DNA from: JAUVRX01 sp049664225
GTDB taxonomy: Bacteria; Acidobacteriota; Thermoanaerobaculia; Multivoradales; JAHEKO01
Length of the DNA stretch: 64,000 nt
Assembly: GCA_049664225.1 (NCBI GenBank)
Contig: JBATEX010000114.1
Span: forward strand, 75,160 to 139,159
Direction: 5' to 3'
The notes under the pieces were generated by a model, which was not told where the DNA came from, did not search any database, and saw only the letters and a list, made by a program, of their open reading frames with translations. Shown here piece by piece: positions 24,387 to 32,938 of the stretch. Position 1 is the first letter of the stretch, and every line of letters begins with the position of its first letter. The translations under genes and the position numbers were made by a program.

Positions 24387-24740
24387 GGGTTGAGGCAGCC
24401 GTCGCTGGCTCCGGCTGATCTTTGGGGCTTGGGGGTTGAATCGTCCGTCACTGGCTCCGGCCGACCTTTAAGGGCTTGGGGGGTGAGGGGGCGGCCCGCG
24501 CTTCGCCGGACTGATCTTTGGGGCAGTGAGGGAGACCTCGTACGCGGCCTTGCACCCCTAGGCCCTTACGTACCTAAGCCCTTTTTGCCCTTCCTGCTGC
24601 CCTCAACGGTGCCAGGACCTCAAGACCCCAAGCCCTCAAAGGCCGGTCGGACGTACGTCCGAGCGCTTCAACCCCTAAGCCCTCAAAGACCGACCGGAGG
24701 GTACGACCGGTCGCCTCAACCCCCGAAGCCCAGGCCGACG
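24387..24740. repeat. Dense dispersed-repeat cluster in a convergent gap
   Basis: No gene seen. At least five units: plus-oriented GGCTTGGGGGTTGA units at 24385-24500, octamer-like CCCCTAGGCCCTTACG at about 24546-24585, and inverted CAAGCCCTCAAAG units at 24620-24735. As at 16776-17349, the two halves point toward each other. Confidence 0.75.
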
Positions 24741-26468
24741 CTAGTCTGCCCGGGCTGAGATCTGTCGGATCTTGAAGGCCAGCCCGATCAACACCAGCAC
24801 GATGACGGCCAGGGAGACCAGCAGGCCCTTGCGTCGGAATGCCAGCTCGTCCATGGCTTCGATCCCGGCGGCGAAGGCAGCCTCCGCGTGCTCCATGCCT
24901 CGGGCATGGGTCTCCATGAACTCACTGTCCTCGTCCACCGCGAACCCGTGCACCAGGACCTCGAGCCCGATCTGTGCGTCGACCGCCTGGTCGATCTCGG
25001 CCAGTGCATGGCGCGTCTCGACGCCGCCGCGGCGAGCTCGGAGCAGGACCCGCTCCGCGCCGGCAGTCAGGGAGGTCAGCTCCCGCATCCGATTCTGGAT
25101 CGCGCCGGATACCCTCAGGCCCTTCGATTCGTCGACCAGGAGAGGTTCCGAGGCATGGCAGGTGTCGCAGCGGATCACGTGTCCCTCGGTCAGCTCGCCG
25201 GTCACCGGATCCTCATAGGTGAAGACGGTCTTGCCCAGGCGGAACTTGGTGAAGAGCCGCTCGAACTCCAGACGAAGCACCAAATCACCCCCCTCTGAAG
25301 TTGCCAGAGTGTGATTGGGCAGCGTCAGCGCCTGGTCGATCAGCCAATTGAATAGCGCTTGGCCTTCGAGGCCCTGCGCCTCGGCTTCGGCCATAAGGGC
25401 ATCCCGGGTCTCGATATGGCTTTGGCGAATGGCTTCTGGCTCCTTCAGATACCCCGCCACCTGCTCGTTGGCGCCGTGACAGAACTCGCAGGGAGTTGGC
25501 GGAGGAGGTGAGAGCATGCCCACAGACGGTCGCACGATTCCATGATTGCCGTGACAGGCGGAGCATTCACCCAGGCTGGTCATCCTCACCGAGGCTTGCG
25601 GCTCGGGGTCTTCGTGACAGCCCGCACAGCCATCGGGGCCGGCCTCCGCCATGAACTCATTGTGTAGCTCGAACGCGGCCAGCTTGGGGCTGGCGCGGAA
25701 CATCTCGGCCTCGCGCCCGTGGCACTGACCGCAGACGAAGGTCACCGAGTCGAGACCAGGTGGAGCCGCGCCATGGTTGCCGTGGCAGTCGTTGCAGGTC
25801 GGGGCTGAGAGATCCTCCTTGACCAGGAGATTTGCGGCATGGACGCTCTGTCTCCAGCGGGCGTACTGATCGATCGGCAGCGGTTGTCCGTTGGGCAGCT
25901 GGTAACCACTCATGCGCTCCGGATCACCGTGGCAGTCGCGGCATGTTTCGGCCACCTGCGTCGGGTAGACCAGAGAGTCGGGATTGCCGGCCGCCAGGAT
26001 GCCGTGAACGCCATGGCAATCGACGCAGGTGGCGACGTTGAGATCCCCGTCCCGGAGCGCTATGCCGTGATGGCTGGTCCAGTACTCGCGCTCCTGGTCG
26101 ACCCGAGCGTCGGGCTTGAAGCGCCTCATGTAGGTGGGGTCCGAATGACAGCGACCGCAAAAGCCCGGAATGGCATCTCGCTCGGGTGTCCCGACATAGG
26201 GGTTCTCGCCCCAACCCTCATCCATCGCCGCCATCATGTCGTCGGCGCCTGCTGGGTCGGGATTGCCGCCATGGCAGTCGTGGCAGGAGAGACCTGCGGC
26301 TGCATGGGCTCCACCGCTGAAGTCCTCCATCATTTGCAGGCTCTCGGCCTCGAAGAGATCGGCGTCGGCGTGACAAGTCTCACAGGAGGTGGGGCCCTGG
26401 CCGAGCACGGGCGCCGCGGCGATCGCCAGCATGGCGAGGGCCAGCGTCAGAAGAGCCGATCGCTTCAT
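24741..26468 (-). CDS. Undecaheme cytochrome c subunit with C-terminal anchor
   Basis: 575 residues: signal peptide (MKRSALLTLALAMLAIAAAPVLG), eleven CxxCH motifs (CETCH, CHDCH, CGRCH, CVDCH, CRDCH, CNDCH, CGQCH, CAGCH, CSACH, CEFCH, CDTCH), a heme-free helical region with likely coiled coil, and one C-terminal membrane helix (GLLVSLAVIVLVLIGLAF). Same plan as the 9-heme subunit of the first complex. The start at 26468 overlaps the stop of the cytochrome b gene (ATGA) and follows AGGGAGGAAG; a longer frame to 26873 is a shadow of cytochrome b. Third gene of the second Rieske/cytochrome b operon, in the position of a cytochrome c1, and probably the electron acceptor of that complex. Confidence 0.9.
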   Translation of the reverse strand: MKRSALLTLALAMLAIAAAPVLGQGPTSCETCHADADLFEAESLQMMEDFSGGAHAAAGLSCHDCHGGNPDPAGADDMMAAMDEGWGENPYVGTPERDAIPGFCGRCHSDPTYMRRFKPDARVDQEREYWTSHHGIALRDGDLNVATCVDCHGVHGILAAGNPDSLVYPTQVAETCRDCHGDPERMSGYQLPNGQPLPIDQYARWRQSVHAANLLVKEDLSAPTCNDCHGNHGAAPPGLDSVTFVCGQCHGREAEMFRASPKLAAFELHNEFMAEAGPDGCAGCHEDPEPQASVRMTSLGECSACHGNHGIVRPSVGMLSPPPPTPCEFCHGANEQVAGYLKEPEAIRQSHIETRDALMAEAEAQGLEGQALFNWLIDQALTLPNHTLATSEGGDLVLRLEFERLFTKFRLGKTVFTYEDPVTGELTEGHVIRCDTCHASEPLLVDESKGLRVSGAIQNRMRELTSLTAGAERVLLRARRGGVETRHALAEIDQAVDAQIGLEVLVHGFAVDEDSEFMETHARGMEHAEAAFAAGIEAMDELAFRRKGLLVSLAVIVLVLIGLAFKIRQISARAD

Positions 26469-27655
26469 GACTTCCTCCCTTCTATCTGGCCCTCGACCGG
26501 GCCCGCATCGTGGCGCGTTGCCAGACCGAGTAGGAGCATCAGCGCACCAGTGCCGACCACGATGAACAGGGGTGTCAGCGATCGGTACCCCCAGGCTGTC
26601 ATGCCCACGATGTACACCAGGGCGAGAATTCCGATGAACGTGAAGGCTGGGCTGCGCCCCGTCCTGTTGACCTTCCCATCCAGGAAGGGAACGAGCATCA
26701 TGAGCAGCCCACCGAGACTGAACAGCAGGATCGGAATCGCCTCGTACTCGATGCCGGCGATCTCCCCTCCAGGGACCAGCTTGAGGGTCTCGAACATGAA
26801 CATGAAATACCACTCTGGCCGGATGTCTTTGAAGGCGGGCGCAAAGGGGTCGGCTTTCTCTCCAAGCTCCCATGGCAACAGAGCGGCGATAGCGGCGAGG
26901 ACTCCTAGAGCCAGAATCCAGCCCCAGAGATCGCGCATGGCGAAGTCGGGGAAGAACTTCATGGGGCGCTTGCCGTCGGCTTCCTCCTGCTGCTTCGGCG
27001 GCACGCTCATCCCCTGGATCTGAACCAGCATCAGGTGAATCCCGAGCAGCACCGTCGTAATTGCGGGCAGGATCGCCACGTGCCAGCCGTAGAAGCGCGA
27101 CAGGGTCCCACCGGTGACCCGGTCACCACCACGCAGGAACCGAAGCGCCCACTCTCCGACGATCGGCACCGCGCCGGCGATATCGGTTCCGACCTTGGTG
27201 GCGAAAAATGCCAGTTGATTCCACGGTAGCAAGTAGCCCGAAAAGCCGAAGGCCATGGCGAGGAAAAGCAGTAGGCAGCCGGTGACCCACGTCATCTCAC
27301 GAGGCTTGCGGTAGGACTTCGTGAAGTAGACGGTGGCCAGATGGACGAAGGCGAAGAAGACCATCAGGTTGGCCGACCACGAGTGGAGCGAACGGATCAG
27401 CCAACCGAAAGGCACCACGGTCATGATGAACTCCACCGACTCGAAGGCCTCCTCCGCCGATGGTCGGTAGTAGAGCATCAGCATGATTCCGGTCACCACC
27501 TGGATGACGAAAAAGAACATGGTCATGCCGCCCAGGTAATAGAAGACCGAGAGTCGGTGTGCCGGCACCGTCTTGTGTGCGGCGAACTCCTGGGCCTCGG
27601 CCACCGGCAGGCGGTCGTCGAACCAGGCGCGGACGTTTCGAGCGAGATTTTTCAT
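26465..27655 (-). CDS. Cytochrome b (full-length, canonical) of the second complex
   Basis: 396 residues. All four heme-ligand His are present: helix B SLHSWSANLMVFFAFVH (14 apart) and helix D YGWHVAILPA...GIH (15 apart). The Qo motif is PEWY (DIRPEWYFMFMFETL), and GYLLPWNQ is intact. It fuses b6-like and subunit-IV-like parts with extra C-terminal helices. It oxidises quinol in the inner membrane, passing electrons to the Rieske protein (27659) and returning one to the n-side. It sits three bases after the Rieske gene and overlaps the 11-heme gene. A good internal comparison for the divergent cytochrome b at 12719. Confidence 0.93.
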   Translation of the reverse strand: MKNLARNVRAWFDDRLPVAEAQEFAAHKTVPAHRLSVFYYLGGMTMFFFVIQVVTGIMLMLYYRPSAEEAFESVEFIMTVVPFGWLIRSLHSWSANLMVFFAFVHLATVYFTKSYRKPREMTWVTGCLLLFLAMAFGFSGYLLPWNQLAFFATKVGTDIAGAVPIVGEWALRFLRGGDRVTGGTLSRFYGWHVAILPAITTVLLGIHLMLVQIQGMSVPPKQQEEADGKRPMKFFPDFAMRDLWGWILALGVLAAIAALLPWELGEKADPFAPAFKDIRPEWYFMFMFETLKLVPGGEIAGIEYEAIPILLFSLGGLLMMLVPFLDGKVNRTGRSPAFTFIGILALVYIVGMTAWGYRSLTPLFIVVGTGALMLLLGLATRHDAGPVEGQIEGRKS

Positions 27656-27658
27656 GGC

Positions 27659-28129
27659 TCAGGCTCGCGAGACGACGATGGTTTGGGGTTGACCCGAGCC
27701 CTTGAAGACCAGGTCCACTTTGAAGGGCTCCAGCGGCTTGGGCGGCGGACCGGCGACGACTTGTCCGTGGAGGTTGTACTCACCGTTGTGACAGTTGCAC
27801 CAGATTCGCTGCTTGTCCTTCTGAAATTCGACAATGCAGTCGAGGTGCGTGCAGGTCCCCGCGAAGGCCCGGTACTCGGTCTCGGAGAGGCGCACCAGAA
27901 TGACCGGATCGGCACCGAATCGCACGATCTTGAAGCCCTTCTCGAGGAGCTCTGCATCGTTCGTGGGGCCGGCCTCCACCTGATTGGTGCTCGCCTCGGG
28001 AACTTCGGGTGGGCTGACGAACCGGAGAACTGGATAGAGGACTGCGACAGTCAGAGCGCCTGCCGCCGTGCCGAGGAACCAGTTCAGGAACCGTCGGCGC
28101 GAATTGTCGGAAGGAGTTGTCTCGGTCAT
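27659..28129 (-). CDS. Rieske 2Fe-2S protein of the second complex
   Basis: 156 residues: twin-arginine-type N-terminus SRRRFLNWFLGTAAGALTVAV with one helix, then the Rieske motifs CTHLDC and CNCHNG. First gene of the minus-strand operon Rieske - cytochrome b - 11-heme cytochrome, equivalent to a bc1/b6f core with a multiheme subunit in place of c1. The preceding region has an inverted repeat at 28197-28241 and is divergent from the CBS-domain gene. Confidence 0.92.
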   Translation of the reverse strand: MTETTPSDNSRRRFLNWFLGTAAGALTVAVLYPVLRFVSPPEVPEASTNQVEAGPTNDAELLEKGFKIVRFGADPVILVRLSETEYRAFAGTCTHLDCIVEFQKDKQRIWCNCHNGEYNLHGQVVAGPPPKPLEPFKVDLVFKGSGQPQTIVVSRA

Positions 28130-28196
28130 GGATCCCTCTCGAGTAGACTCCGGGAGGCCACCAGCGACGGGACACCAACCGGAGAAATCAAACCAT

Positions 28197-28241
28197 GAAG
28201 CGTTAGTCTATCCGACTCCTGTCGCACTGCGTTAACGCTTC
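28197..28241. promoter_or_regulatory. Inverted repeat in a divergent promoter region
   Basis: GAAGCGTTA (28197-28205) and TAACGCTTC (28233-28241) are perfect 9-base inverted halves separated by 27 bases, midway between the Rieske operon and the CBS-domain gene. It could be a bipartite operator or a hairpin. No known regulator motif is recognised. Confidence 0.4.
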
Positions 28242-28303
28242 GTACCCCTCGAAATGGCGTCGCTTTGGGAGTAAGGTAGAGGGTGAACTGGAGGAGCGTC
28301 GGA

Positions 28304-28789
28304 ATGCCGAAGTCACTCACTGCCCAGGACATCATGAATCCAGAAGTCATGACGGTGACCAACGAGATGACGGTCAAGGAGCTGGCTGGCTTTTTGACCG
28401 ACCAGGAGATCTCGGGGGCACCCGTGGAGGACGAGAACGGTGCCCTGATCGGTGTGGTTTCGGTGACCGATATCGTGCGTGCAGCGTCATCTGGTGGAGA
28501 CCGACTGATGAACGGTCATGACCGCGAAGCGCATTTCTACACCCGTGGCTGGGAGGGGAAGCTCAGCGCCGATGAGTTGGAGACGCTCCATCTGGAAGAC
28601 GACGAACTGAAGGTTGGGGAGATCATGACGCCTTCGGTCTTCGCCGTCGAAGCCGAGGCGCCGATCAACACCGTGGCCCAGAGCATGATGGATTCCCATC
28701 TTCATCGCCTGCTGGTGGTCCGAGAGGGTAAGGTCGTCGGGATCGTCAGCACCTCGGACCTGCTCTCGCTGTTGGCGGAGATCGACTAG
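28304..28789 (+). CDS. CBS-domain pair protein
   Basis: 161 residues with two CBS domains: TAQDIMNPEVMTVTNEMTVKE...GVVSVTDIVR and VGEIMTPSVFAVEAEAPI...GIVSTSDLLSLL. CBS pairs bind adenosine nucleotides and act as energy sensors. The ATG at 28304 follows GGAGGAG by seven bases; an earlier Met at 28283 is less likely. A 25-residue insertion between the domains carries HFYTRGWEGKLS. It is followed 17 bases later by the DUF302 gene. Target unknown; the divergent neighbour is the Rieske/cytochrome b operon. Confidence 0.88.
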   Translation: MPKSLTAQDIMNPEVMTVTNEMTVKELAGFLTDQEISGAPVEDENGALIGVVSVTDIVRAASSGGDRLMNGHDREAHFYTRGWEGKLSADELETLHLEDDELKVGEIMTPSVFAVEAEAPINTVAQSMMDSHLHRLLVVREGKVVGIVSTSDLLSLLAEID

Positions 28790-28806
28790 GAACTGGAGGA
28801 AGTCGC

Positions 28807-29211
28807 ATGCACCCTCAGAAGGTCGCTTTTTCCATCGTTACGGATTTGAGCTACGAGGAGGCGGTACGGCGCTGCAAAGTTGCCCTGGCCGAGGAGGGCT
28901 TCGGAGTTCTCACCGAGATCGATGTCCAGGCGACATTCAAGAAGAAGCTGGACGTCGATCGCCCGCCCTACATCATCCTCGGGGCCTGCCATCCGCCGTC
29001 GGCATACAAGGCTCTCACCGCCGCGCCGGAGGTCGGCGTGCTGTTGCCGTGCAACGTGACGGTTTCGGTCGAGGAGGGGCAGACGGTGGTGCGAGCCATG
29101 AACCCGGGTGTAGCCCTGGGAGTGCTGCAAGCCGAAGGCCTCGCCGAGGTCGCAGAGGACGTGGGAGAGGCCTTGCGGCGAGCCGTCCAGGCGGTCGCGA
29201 GCACTGTTTGA
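28807..29211 (+). CDS. DUF302 family protein
   Basis: 134 residues matching DUF302: YEEAVRRCKVALAEEGFGVL near the N-terminus, then YIILGACHPPSAYKAL and VGVLLPCNVTV. The family is small, soluble and of unknown function; the conserved Cys (GACHP, LPCNV) suggest metal or redox binding. It is likely co-transcribed with the CBS protein (17-base gap, GGAGGAAGTCGC before the ATG). Confidence 0.88.
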   Translation: MHPQKVAFSIVTDLSYEEAVRRCKVALAEEGFGVLTEIDVQATFKKKLDVDRPPYIILGACHPPSAYKALTAAPEVGVLLPCNVTVSVEEGQTVVRAMNPGVALGVLQAEGLAEVAEDVGEALRRAVQAVASTV

Positions 29212-29409
29212 CCCTGGTGGGACAAACAGTGCGGGTTGAGGCGGCCGGCATACCTTCGGCCGATCCTTGAGGGCTTGGGGGTTGAGGAGCCCGTCATACC
29301 TCCGGCCTGCCTTTGGGCAGTCAGGCAATCTCCGCCTGAACAAGGAAGCCCTTCTGTTACCCAGGACGCTACTACCTTACCCCCCTAAGCCCCTACACCC
29401 CTAGGCCCT
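29212..29409. repeat. Dispersed repeat units between convergent genes
   Basis: Two plus-oriented units (CGGCCGGCATACCTTCGGCC then TTGAGGGCTTGGGGGTTGAG) at 29225-29330, and CCCCTAAGCCCCTACACCCC octamer-like sequence at 29380-29405. No gene seen. Confidence 0.7.
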
Positions 29410-30333
29410 CTAGATCAGGCTCTTGCCGAAGCTCTTTACCGTGAACACAGGACAGGGTGCGAGCCGCACTACCTGTTCGGCTGTGCTGCCTACCAACAGA
29501 CGCTCCAGACCGGTGAGACCGTGGGTGGCGATCACCACCATGTCGGAGCCACGGTCCTCGGCGAACCTGGCAATCTCGCTCGCCGGTCTTCCGGTGGCGA
29601 CGAACCTCTCAGCGGGTACCTCGGGCCCGGGGGTTTCGGCCAGCAGCTCGTCCAGGGCCTCTTCGGCTTTCTCACGCAAGGCCTCAAGCTGCTCGACGGG
29701 TGAGAGGCTGCTACCGGGTGTGTAGAAGTAGGGGTAGGCTGGCTCTTCGATGGTGTGAAGGACCTGCAGACCAGCGCCGTAGAGAGCGGCCAGCTCTTTG
29801 GCGAAGGAGAGAGCCTCCTTGGAATAAGGAGAGAAGTCTACGGGGACGAGGATCTTCGCCAAGGCCTCGATGGTTTCTGGTGTCTCTGTCTGGCGCAACG
29901 TGAGCACGGGGCAGCTCGCGTGGCGGACGACTTCCTCGGCTACGCTGCCGAGAAACAGGCGGGCCGGGCCCCGCCGACCATGGGTACCCATGACGACCAG
30001 GTCGATGTCGTGCTCCTGAATATAGTCCAGGATCACCTCGCCAGCCGAAAAGCCCCTGACCCTCGCTTCTTGAAGGCTGAACGTCTTGGATTCGTTCTGC
30101 CGTACGAGCTCCGCCATCTCGGAGTCGGCGATCTCGAAGAGCCGGTTGAGAATGTCGGATGGCTCCGGGAAGTGCTGATCCGGATCTCGAGGGTCACTCT
30201 CGTGGAGGATGATGGCGTGCAGCATGTGCAGCTCCGCCTCGAACTGCTCAGCCAGAAACAAGGCGTGCATCAGCGCTTGCCTTGCGGTGTCAGAGAAGTC
30301 GGTGGGGTACAGGATGCGACGGATCCGCATCAT
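29410..30333 (-). CDS. Tandem universal stress protein in a two-component operon
   Basis: 307 residues, two Usp domains. Domain 1: RRILYPTDFSDTARQALMHA...VVMGTHGRRGPARLFLGSVAEEV...CPVLTLR. Domain 2: KILVPVDFSPYSKEALSFA...VVIATHGLTGLERLLVGSTAEQV...CPVFTVK. Both have the G-2x-G-9x-G(S/T) ATP motif intact. It is 33 bases downstream of the response regulator gene, so kinase, regulator and Usp form one operon; the Usp may be an output or a feedback sensor. Confidence 0.92.
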   Translation of the reverse strand: MMRIRRILYPTDFSDTARQALMHALFLAEQFEAELHMLHAIILHESDPRDPDQHFPEPSDILNRLFEIADSEMAELVRQNESKTFSLQEARVRGFSAGEVILDYIQEHDIDLVVMGTHGRRGPARLFLGSVAEEVVRHASCPVLTLRQTETPETIEALAKILVPVDFSPYSKEALSFAKELAALYGAGLQVLHTIEEPAYPYFYTPGSSLSPVEQLEALREKAEEALDELLAETPGPEVPAERFVATGRPASEIARFAEDRGSDMVVIATHGLTGLERLLVGSTAEQVVRLAPCPVFTVKSFGKSLI

Positions 30334-30366
30334 GAGAGGGCCCTCCTTTCAAGTCCCTGTCGAGAT

Positions 30367-31026
30367 TCACTCTTGCTCGGGCGGGGAATCCACCAAGCGT
30401 GTGCGAAGAGCATAGGCGACGACCTGAGCACGGTTGTGGAGGTGGAGCTTGTCGAGAATGTTGCGCACGTGGAACTTCACGGTGTTCTCACTGACCCCCA
30501 GGTGCTTAGCCAGTCGCCGATTCGAGGTCGTGCCCTGTACCATCAGCTCCAGGACCTCGCGTTCTCGATCGGTGAGCGCATCTGGATCGTACTCCTCTTT
30601 GGTCGGCTTCTTTGGGCGCGCAAACTCGTCCAGCAGCTTGCGGGCCACGGCCGGCGTCAATGCCGGCTCGCCGCGCTCGACGCCTTCCAGCAGCTTGAAG
30701 AACTGTTCAGACTCGAGGTCCTTCAGGAGATAGCCTTTGGCGCCAGACTTGATCGCCTCGAAGAGGTTGTTGTCCTCGTCGGAGGCCGTTAGGACAACGA
30801 CCTTGACATCGGGTAGCTCGGTGGCGATGCGCTTTGTGGCTTCCAGACCGTCCATCTCCGGCATGGTCAGGTCCATGAGCACGACGTCGGGTTTGCTCTC
30901 CCAGGACAGATCGATGGCCTCCTGACCGTTCTTGGCTTCGCCGACCACCTCGATGTCCTGCGACTCGAGGAGGCTGCGGAGGCTGTCTCGAAAGAGAGCG
31001 TGATCGTCGGCGATTAGAATTCGCAT
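30367..31026 (-). CDS. NarL/FixJ-type response regulator
   Basis: 219 residues. Receiver domain (1-120): acidic pair in LIADDHALFRD, phospho-Asp in DVVLMDLTMPEMDG, Thr/Ser in VVVLTASDED, Lys in GYLLKDL. Output domain (about 150-210): LuxR-type HTH, LTDREREVLELMVQG...VSENTVKFHVRNILDKL. It is 11 bases after the kinase gene, which is its likely partner. Targets unknown. Confidence 0.93.
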   Translation of the reverse strand: MRILIADDHALFRDSLRSLLESQDIEVVGEAKNGQEAIDLSWESKPDVVLMDLTMPEMDGLEATKRIATELPDVKVVVLTASDEDNNLFEAIKSGAKGYLLKDLESEQFFKLLEGVERGEPALTPAVARKLLDEFARPKKPTKEEYDPDALTDREREVLELMVQGTTSNRRLAKHLGVSENTVKFHVRNILDKLHLHNRAQVVAYALRTRLVDSPPEQE

Positions 31027-31037
31027 GAGTGTCTACC

Positions 31038-32414
31038 TCAAAAACTGATGGTTGCAACTGGTACTCGTATCTTAACGCGAGTGCCACTGCCGGGCGAGGT
31101 CTCCAGATCGAGGGTGCCGCCGATGCTCTCGGTGCGCTCGCGCATGATCGCCAGGCCGAAGCGGGGGAAGGCTTCCCGCGGGCGATTCGAAGGGTCGAAG
31201 CCCTTGCCATCGTCTTCGACTGAGGCGAACAGTCGATTGTCTTCCTGGTGGATCTTGACATTGACTAGGGTAGCTCCGGAGTGCTTGCGCGCGTTGGAGA
31301 GTGCTTCCTGGAGAATCCTCAGCAGCTGAAGCTCGACGGATGCCGATACCTGGATGTCGCCCTCGATCTCCAACGAGCCGGTGATTCCGCTCTGCATCTC
31401 CCACCGTTCCATGTAGTCCTGCAGTGCCTCGCCGAGGGGTTGGTCGGGCCCCACCCTAGTGCGCAAGGCCATGATGCCCTCACGGGCGTCGGTATAGACC
31501 TCTCGTGCGGCCGACGCCAACTGTTCCAGCTGATCCGAAGCTTGTTCCGGCTTGTTCTTGTCCAGGTAGGCCTTGACCACCTGGGCCTTGGTGTTGACGT
31601 AGGCTAGGATCTGGGCCATCCCGTCGTGAATCTCCCGGGCGATCCTGACGCGCTCCTCGGCGACGGCGAGGGTTCGCAGCCGCTGGTTGAGGTGCGCGTT
31701 GTCGATTGCGATCGCCGCGGCCGTGGCGAAACGGACCAGGGTCTCTTCGTCTTCGAGCGCGAACTCGAGGGCGGTGATCTTCTCGGCAACGTACAGGTTG
31801 CCCCGGAAAGGCCCTTTGCAGATGATCGGTATTGCCAGCAGGGAGTGCATATCGGGGTGGTTCGGCGGAAAGCCCACAGACCGTGGGTCGCGCGTCACAT
31901 CCGGCAAGCGGATCCGCTGACCTTGGCGCAGCACGACTCCCAACAGACCTCGTCCTTCGGGCGGGGCTCCGATGCGTTCCTTGTCCTCCTCGGGCATTCC
32001 GGAGGTCATGAACTCCTTCATGAGTCCCTTGTCGTCATAGACGGCGATGGCGCCGTACTTCGCCTCGAGCAGCTGACTCGCCTGGTCGACGACCTTCTGG
32101 AGGACGGTGCCTAGAGACACCTCCCCATAGATGTCCAGAGCAGCCCAGTGGAGTGCCAGAAGCTCGCGGTTCTGCCTCTCCAGTCGCATCTGTAGCCGGG
32201 AAACCAGATTGAACACGACGCCGAAGAAGAAGACGGCCCCGACCAGGATCACGAGATCCATCATCAGTCGTCCCGACCAGGTATCCAGGAACGACCTCAG
32301 GTTGTAGCGGGCGAACTCGACAAAGACGAAAAGGACCAGCAGCGTGACCAGAAAGGCCCACTTGAGCCTGAGCAGGCCTACGGAACCGGTCTGGTCTGGA
32401 GTTTGTTGCAACAA
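31038..32414 (-). CDS. GAF-domain sensor histidine kinase (HisKA_3 type)
   Basis: 458 residues. Two N-terminal helices (WAFLVTLLVLFVFVEFA and LMMDLVILVGAVFFFGVVF), a GAF domain (about 105-250; YGAIAVYDDKG...LLAIPIICKGPFRGNLYV), a HisKA_3 dimerisation domain with the phospho-His in EERVRIAREIHDGMAQ, and an HATPase (LQEALSNARKHSG, VEDDGKGFDP, GSGTRVKI). NarL-partner kinases of this class sense redox or small ligands; the GAF has no obvious Cys cluster. First gene of the kinase/regulator/Usp operon. Confidence 0.93.
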   Translation of the reverse strand: MLQQTPDQTGSVGLLRLKWAFLVTLLVLFVFVEFARYNLRSFLDTWSGRLMMDLVILVGAVFFFGVVFNLVSRLQMRLERQNRELLALHWAALDIYGEVSLGTVLQKVVDQASQLLEAKYGAIAVYDDKGLMKEFMTSGMPEEDKERIGAPPEGRGLLGVVLRQGQRIRLPDVTRDPRSVGFPPNHPDMHSLLAIPIICKGPFRGNLYVAEKITALEFALEDEETLVRFATAAAIAIDNAHLNQRLRTLAVAEERVRIAREIHDGMAQILAYVNTKAQVVKAYLDKNKPEQASDQLEQLASAAREVYTDAREGIMALRTRVGPDQPLGEALQDYMERWEMQSGITGSLEIEGDIQVSASVELQLLRILQEALSNARKHSGATLVNVKIHQEDNRLFASVEDDGKGFDPSNRPREAFPRFGLAIMRERTESIGGTLDLETSPGSGTRVKIRVPVATISF

Positions 32415-32497
32415 GGCTGGCGTTCCCGTTCAGCAGACTCCCGCCGGCGCCGGCCGAGTGGCCATACCAGTCGGAACGATCTTCGAGCGGCGCGAAC

Positions 32498-32540
32498 AAA
32501 ACCCTCAAAAGGTGGGCGCAAGAACAACGTGCGCCACCTT
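32498..32540 (-). terminator. Terminator downstream of the DUF2892 gene
   Basis: On the minus strand AAGGTGGCGCA pairs with TGCGCCCACCTT (one bulge, loop 9 bases) at 32509-32540, followed by TTGAGGGTTTTG. It separates the DUF2892 gene from the kinase operon. The rest of 32415-32605 shows no gene. Confidence 0.65.
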
Positions 32541-32605
32541 GGGCGCTTGTGATTCTATTCGATCGGGGGGGGGAGCTGAGCGGCGGTAGGACCGAGGACC
32601 GCTAC

Positions 32606-32938
32606 TCAGTCGGTACGAGTCTGCTTCTTGGTCCCGAAACCGAAAAGCGTGTAGAACGGGCACCAACCCAGAATGCCGGTAACCAGCGGCACGAATCCGA
32701 AGATCCTGAAAGCGGCGCCGAAGATCCCTTCACCCAGCACGAGCCAGCCCAGCAGCAGCATTCCTGCCCCGAGCAAGATGCGGAGAATTCGGTCCCAACT
32801 GGCTTCGTTTCTGAATTCGGTTGCCAAGGCCTTGATCCTGTCTCTTGTCCGCGGCCGGAATTCGAACGTCGACCCGTTGTGCTGCGAGACCCGCCGACGA
32901 ATGAACCCCGGGAGGTGCTGGACGATTGGAGAACTCAC
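32606..32938 (-). CDS. DUF2892-type small membrane protein
   Basis: 110 residues from a GTG start at 32938 preceded by AAGGAGAG; a frame open to 33040 has no better ribosome-binding site. The C-terminal half has two helices, ILRILLGAGMLLLGWLVLGE and RIFGFVPLVTGILGWCPFYTLFGF; the CP-containing end is characteristic of DUF2892/YgaP-tail proteins. Function unknown; often found with rhodanese or redox genes. Divergent from carB. Confidence 0.75.
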   Translation of the reverse strand: MSSPIVQHLPGFIRRRVSQHNGSTFEFRPRTRDRIKALATEFRNEASWDRILRILLGAGMLLLGWLVLGEGIFGAAFRIFGFVPLVTGILGWCPFYTLFGFGTKKQTRTD

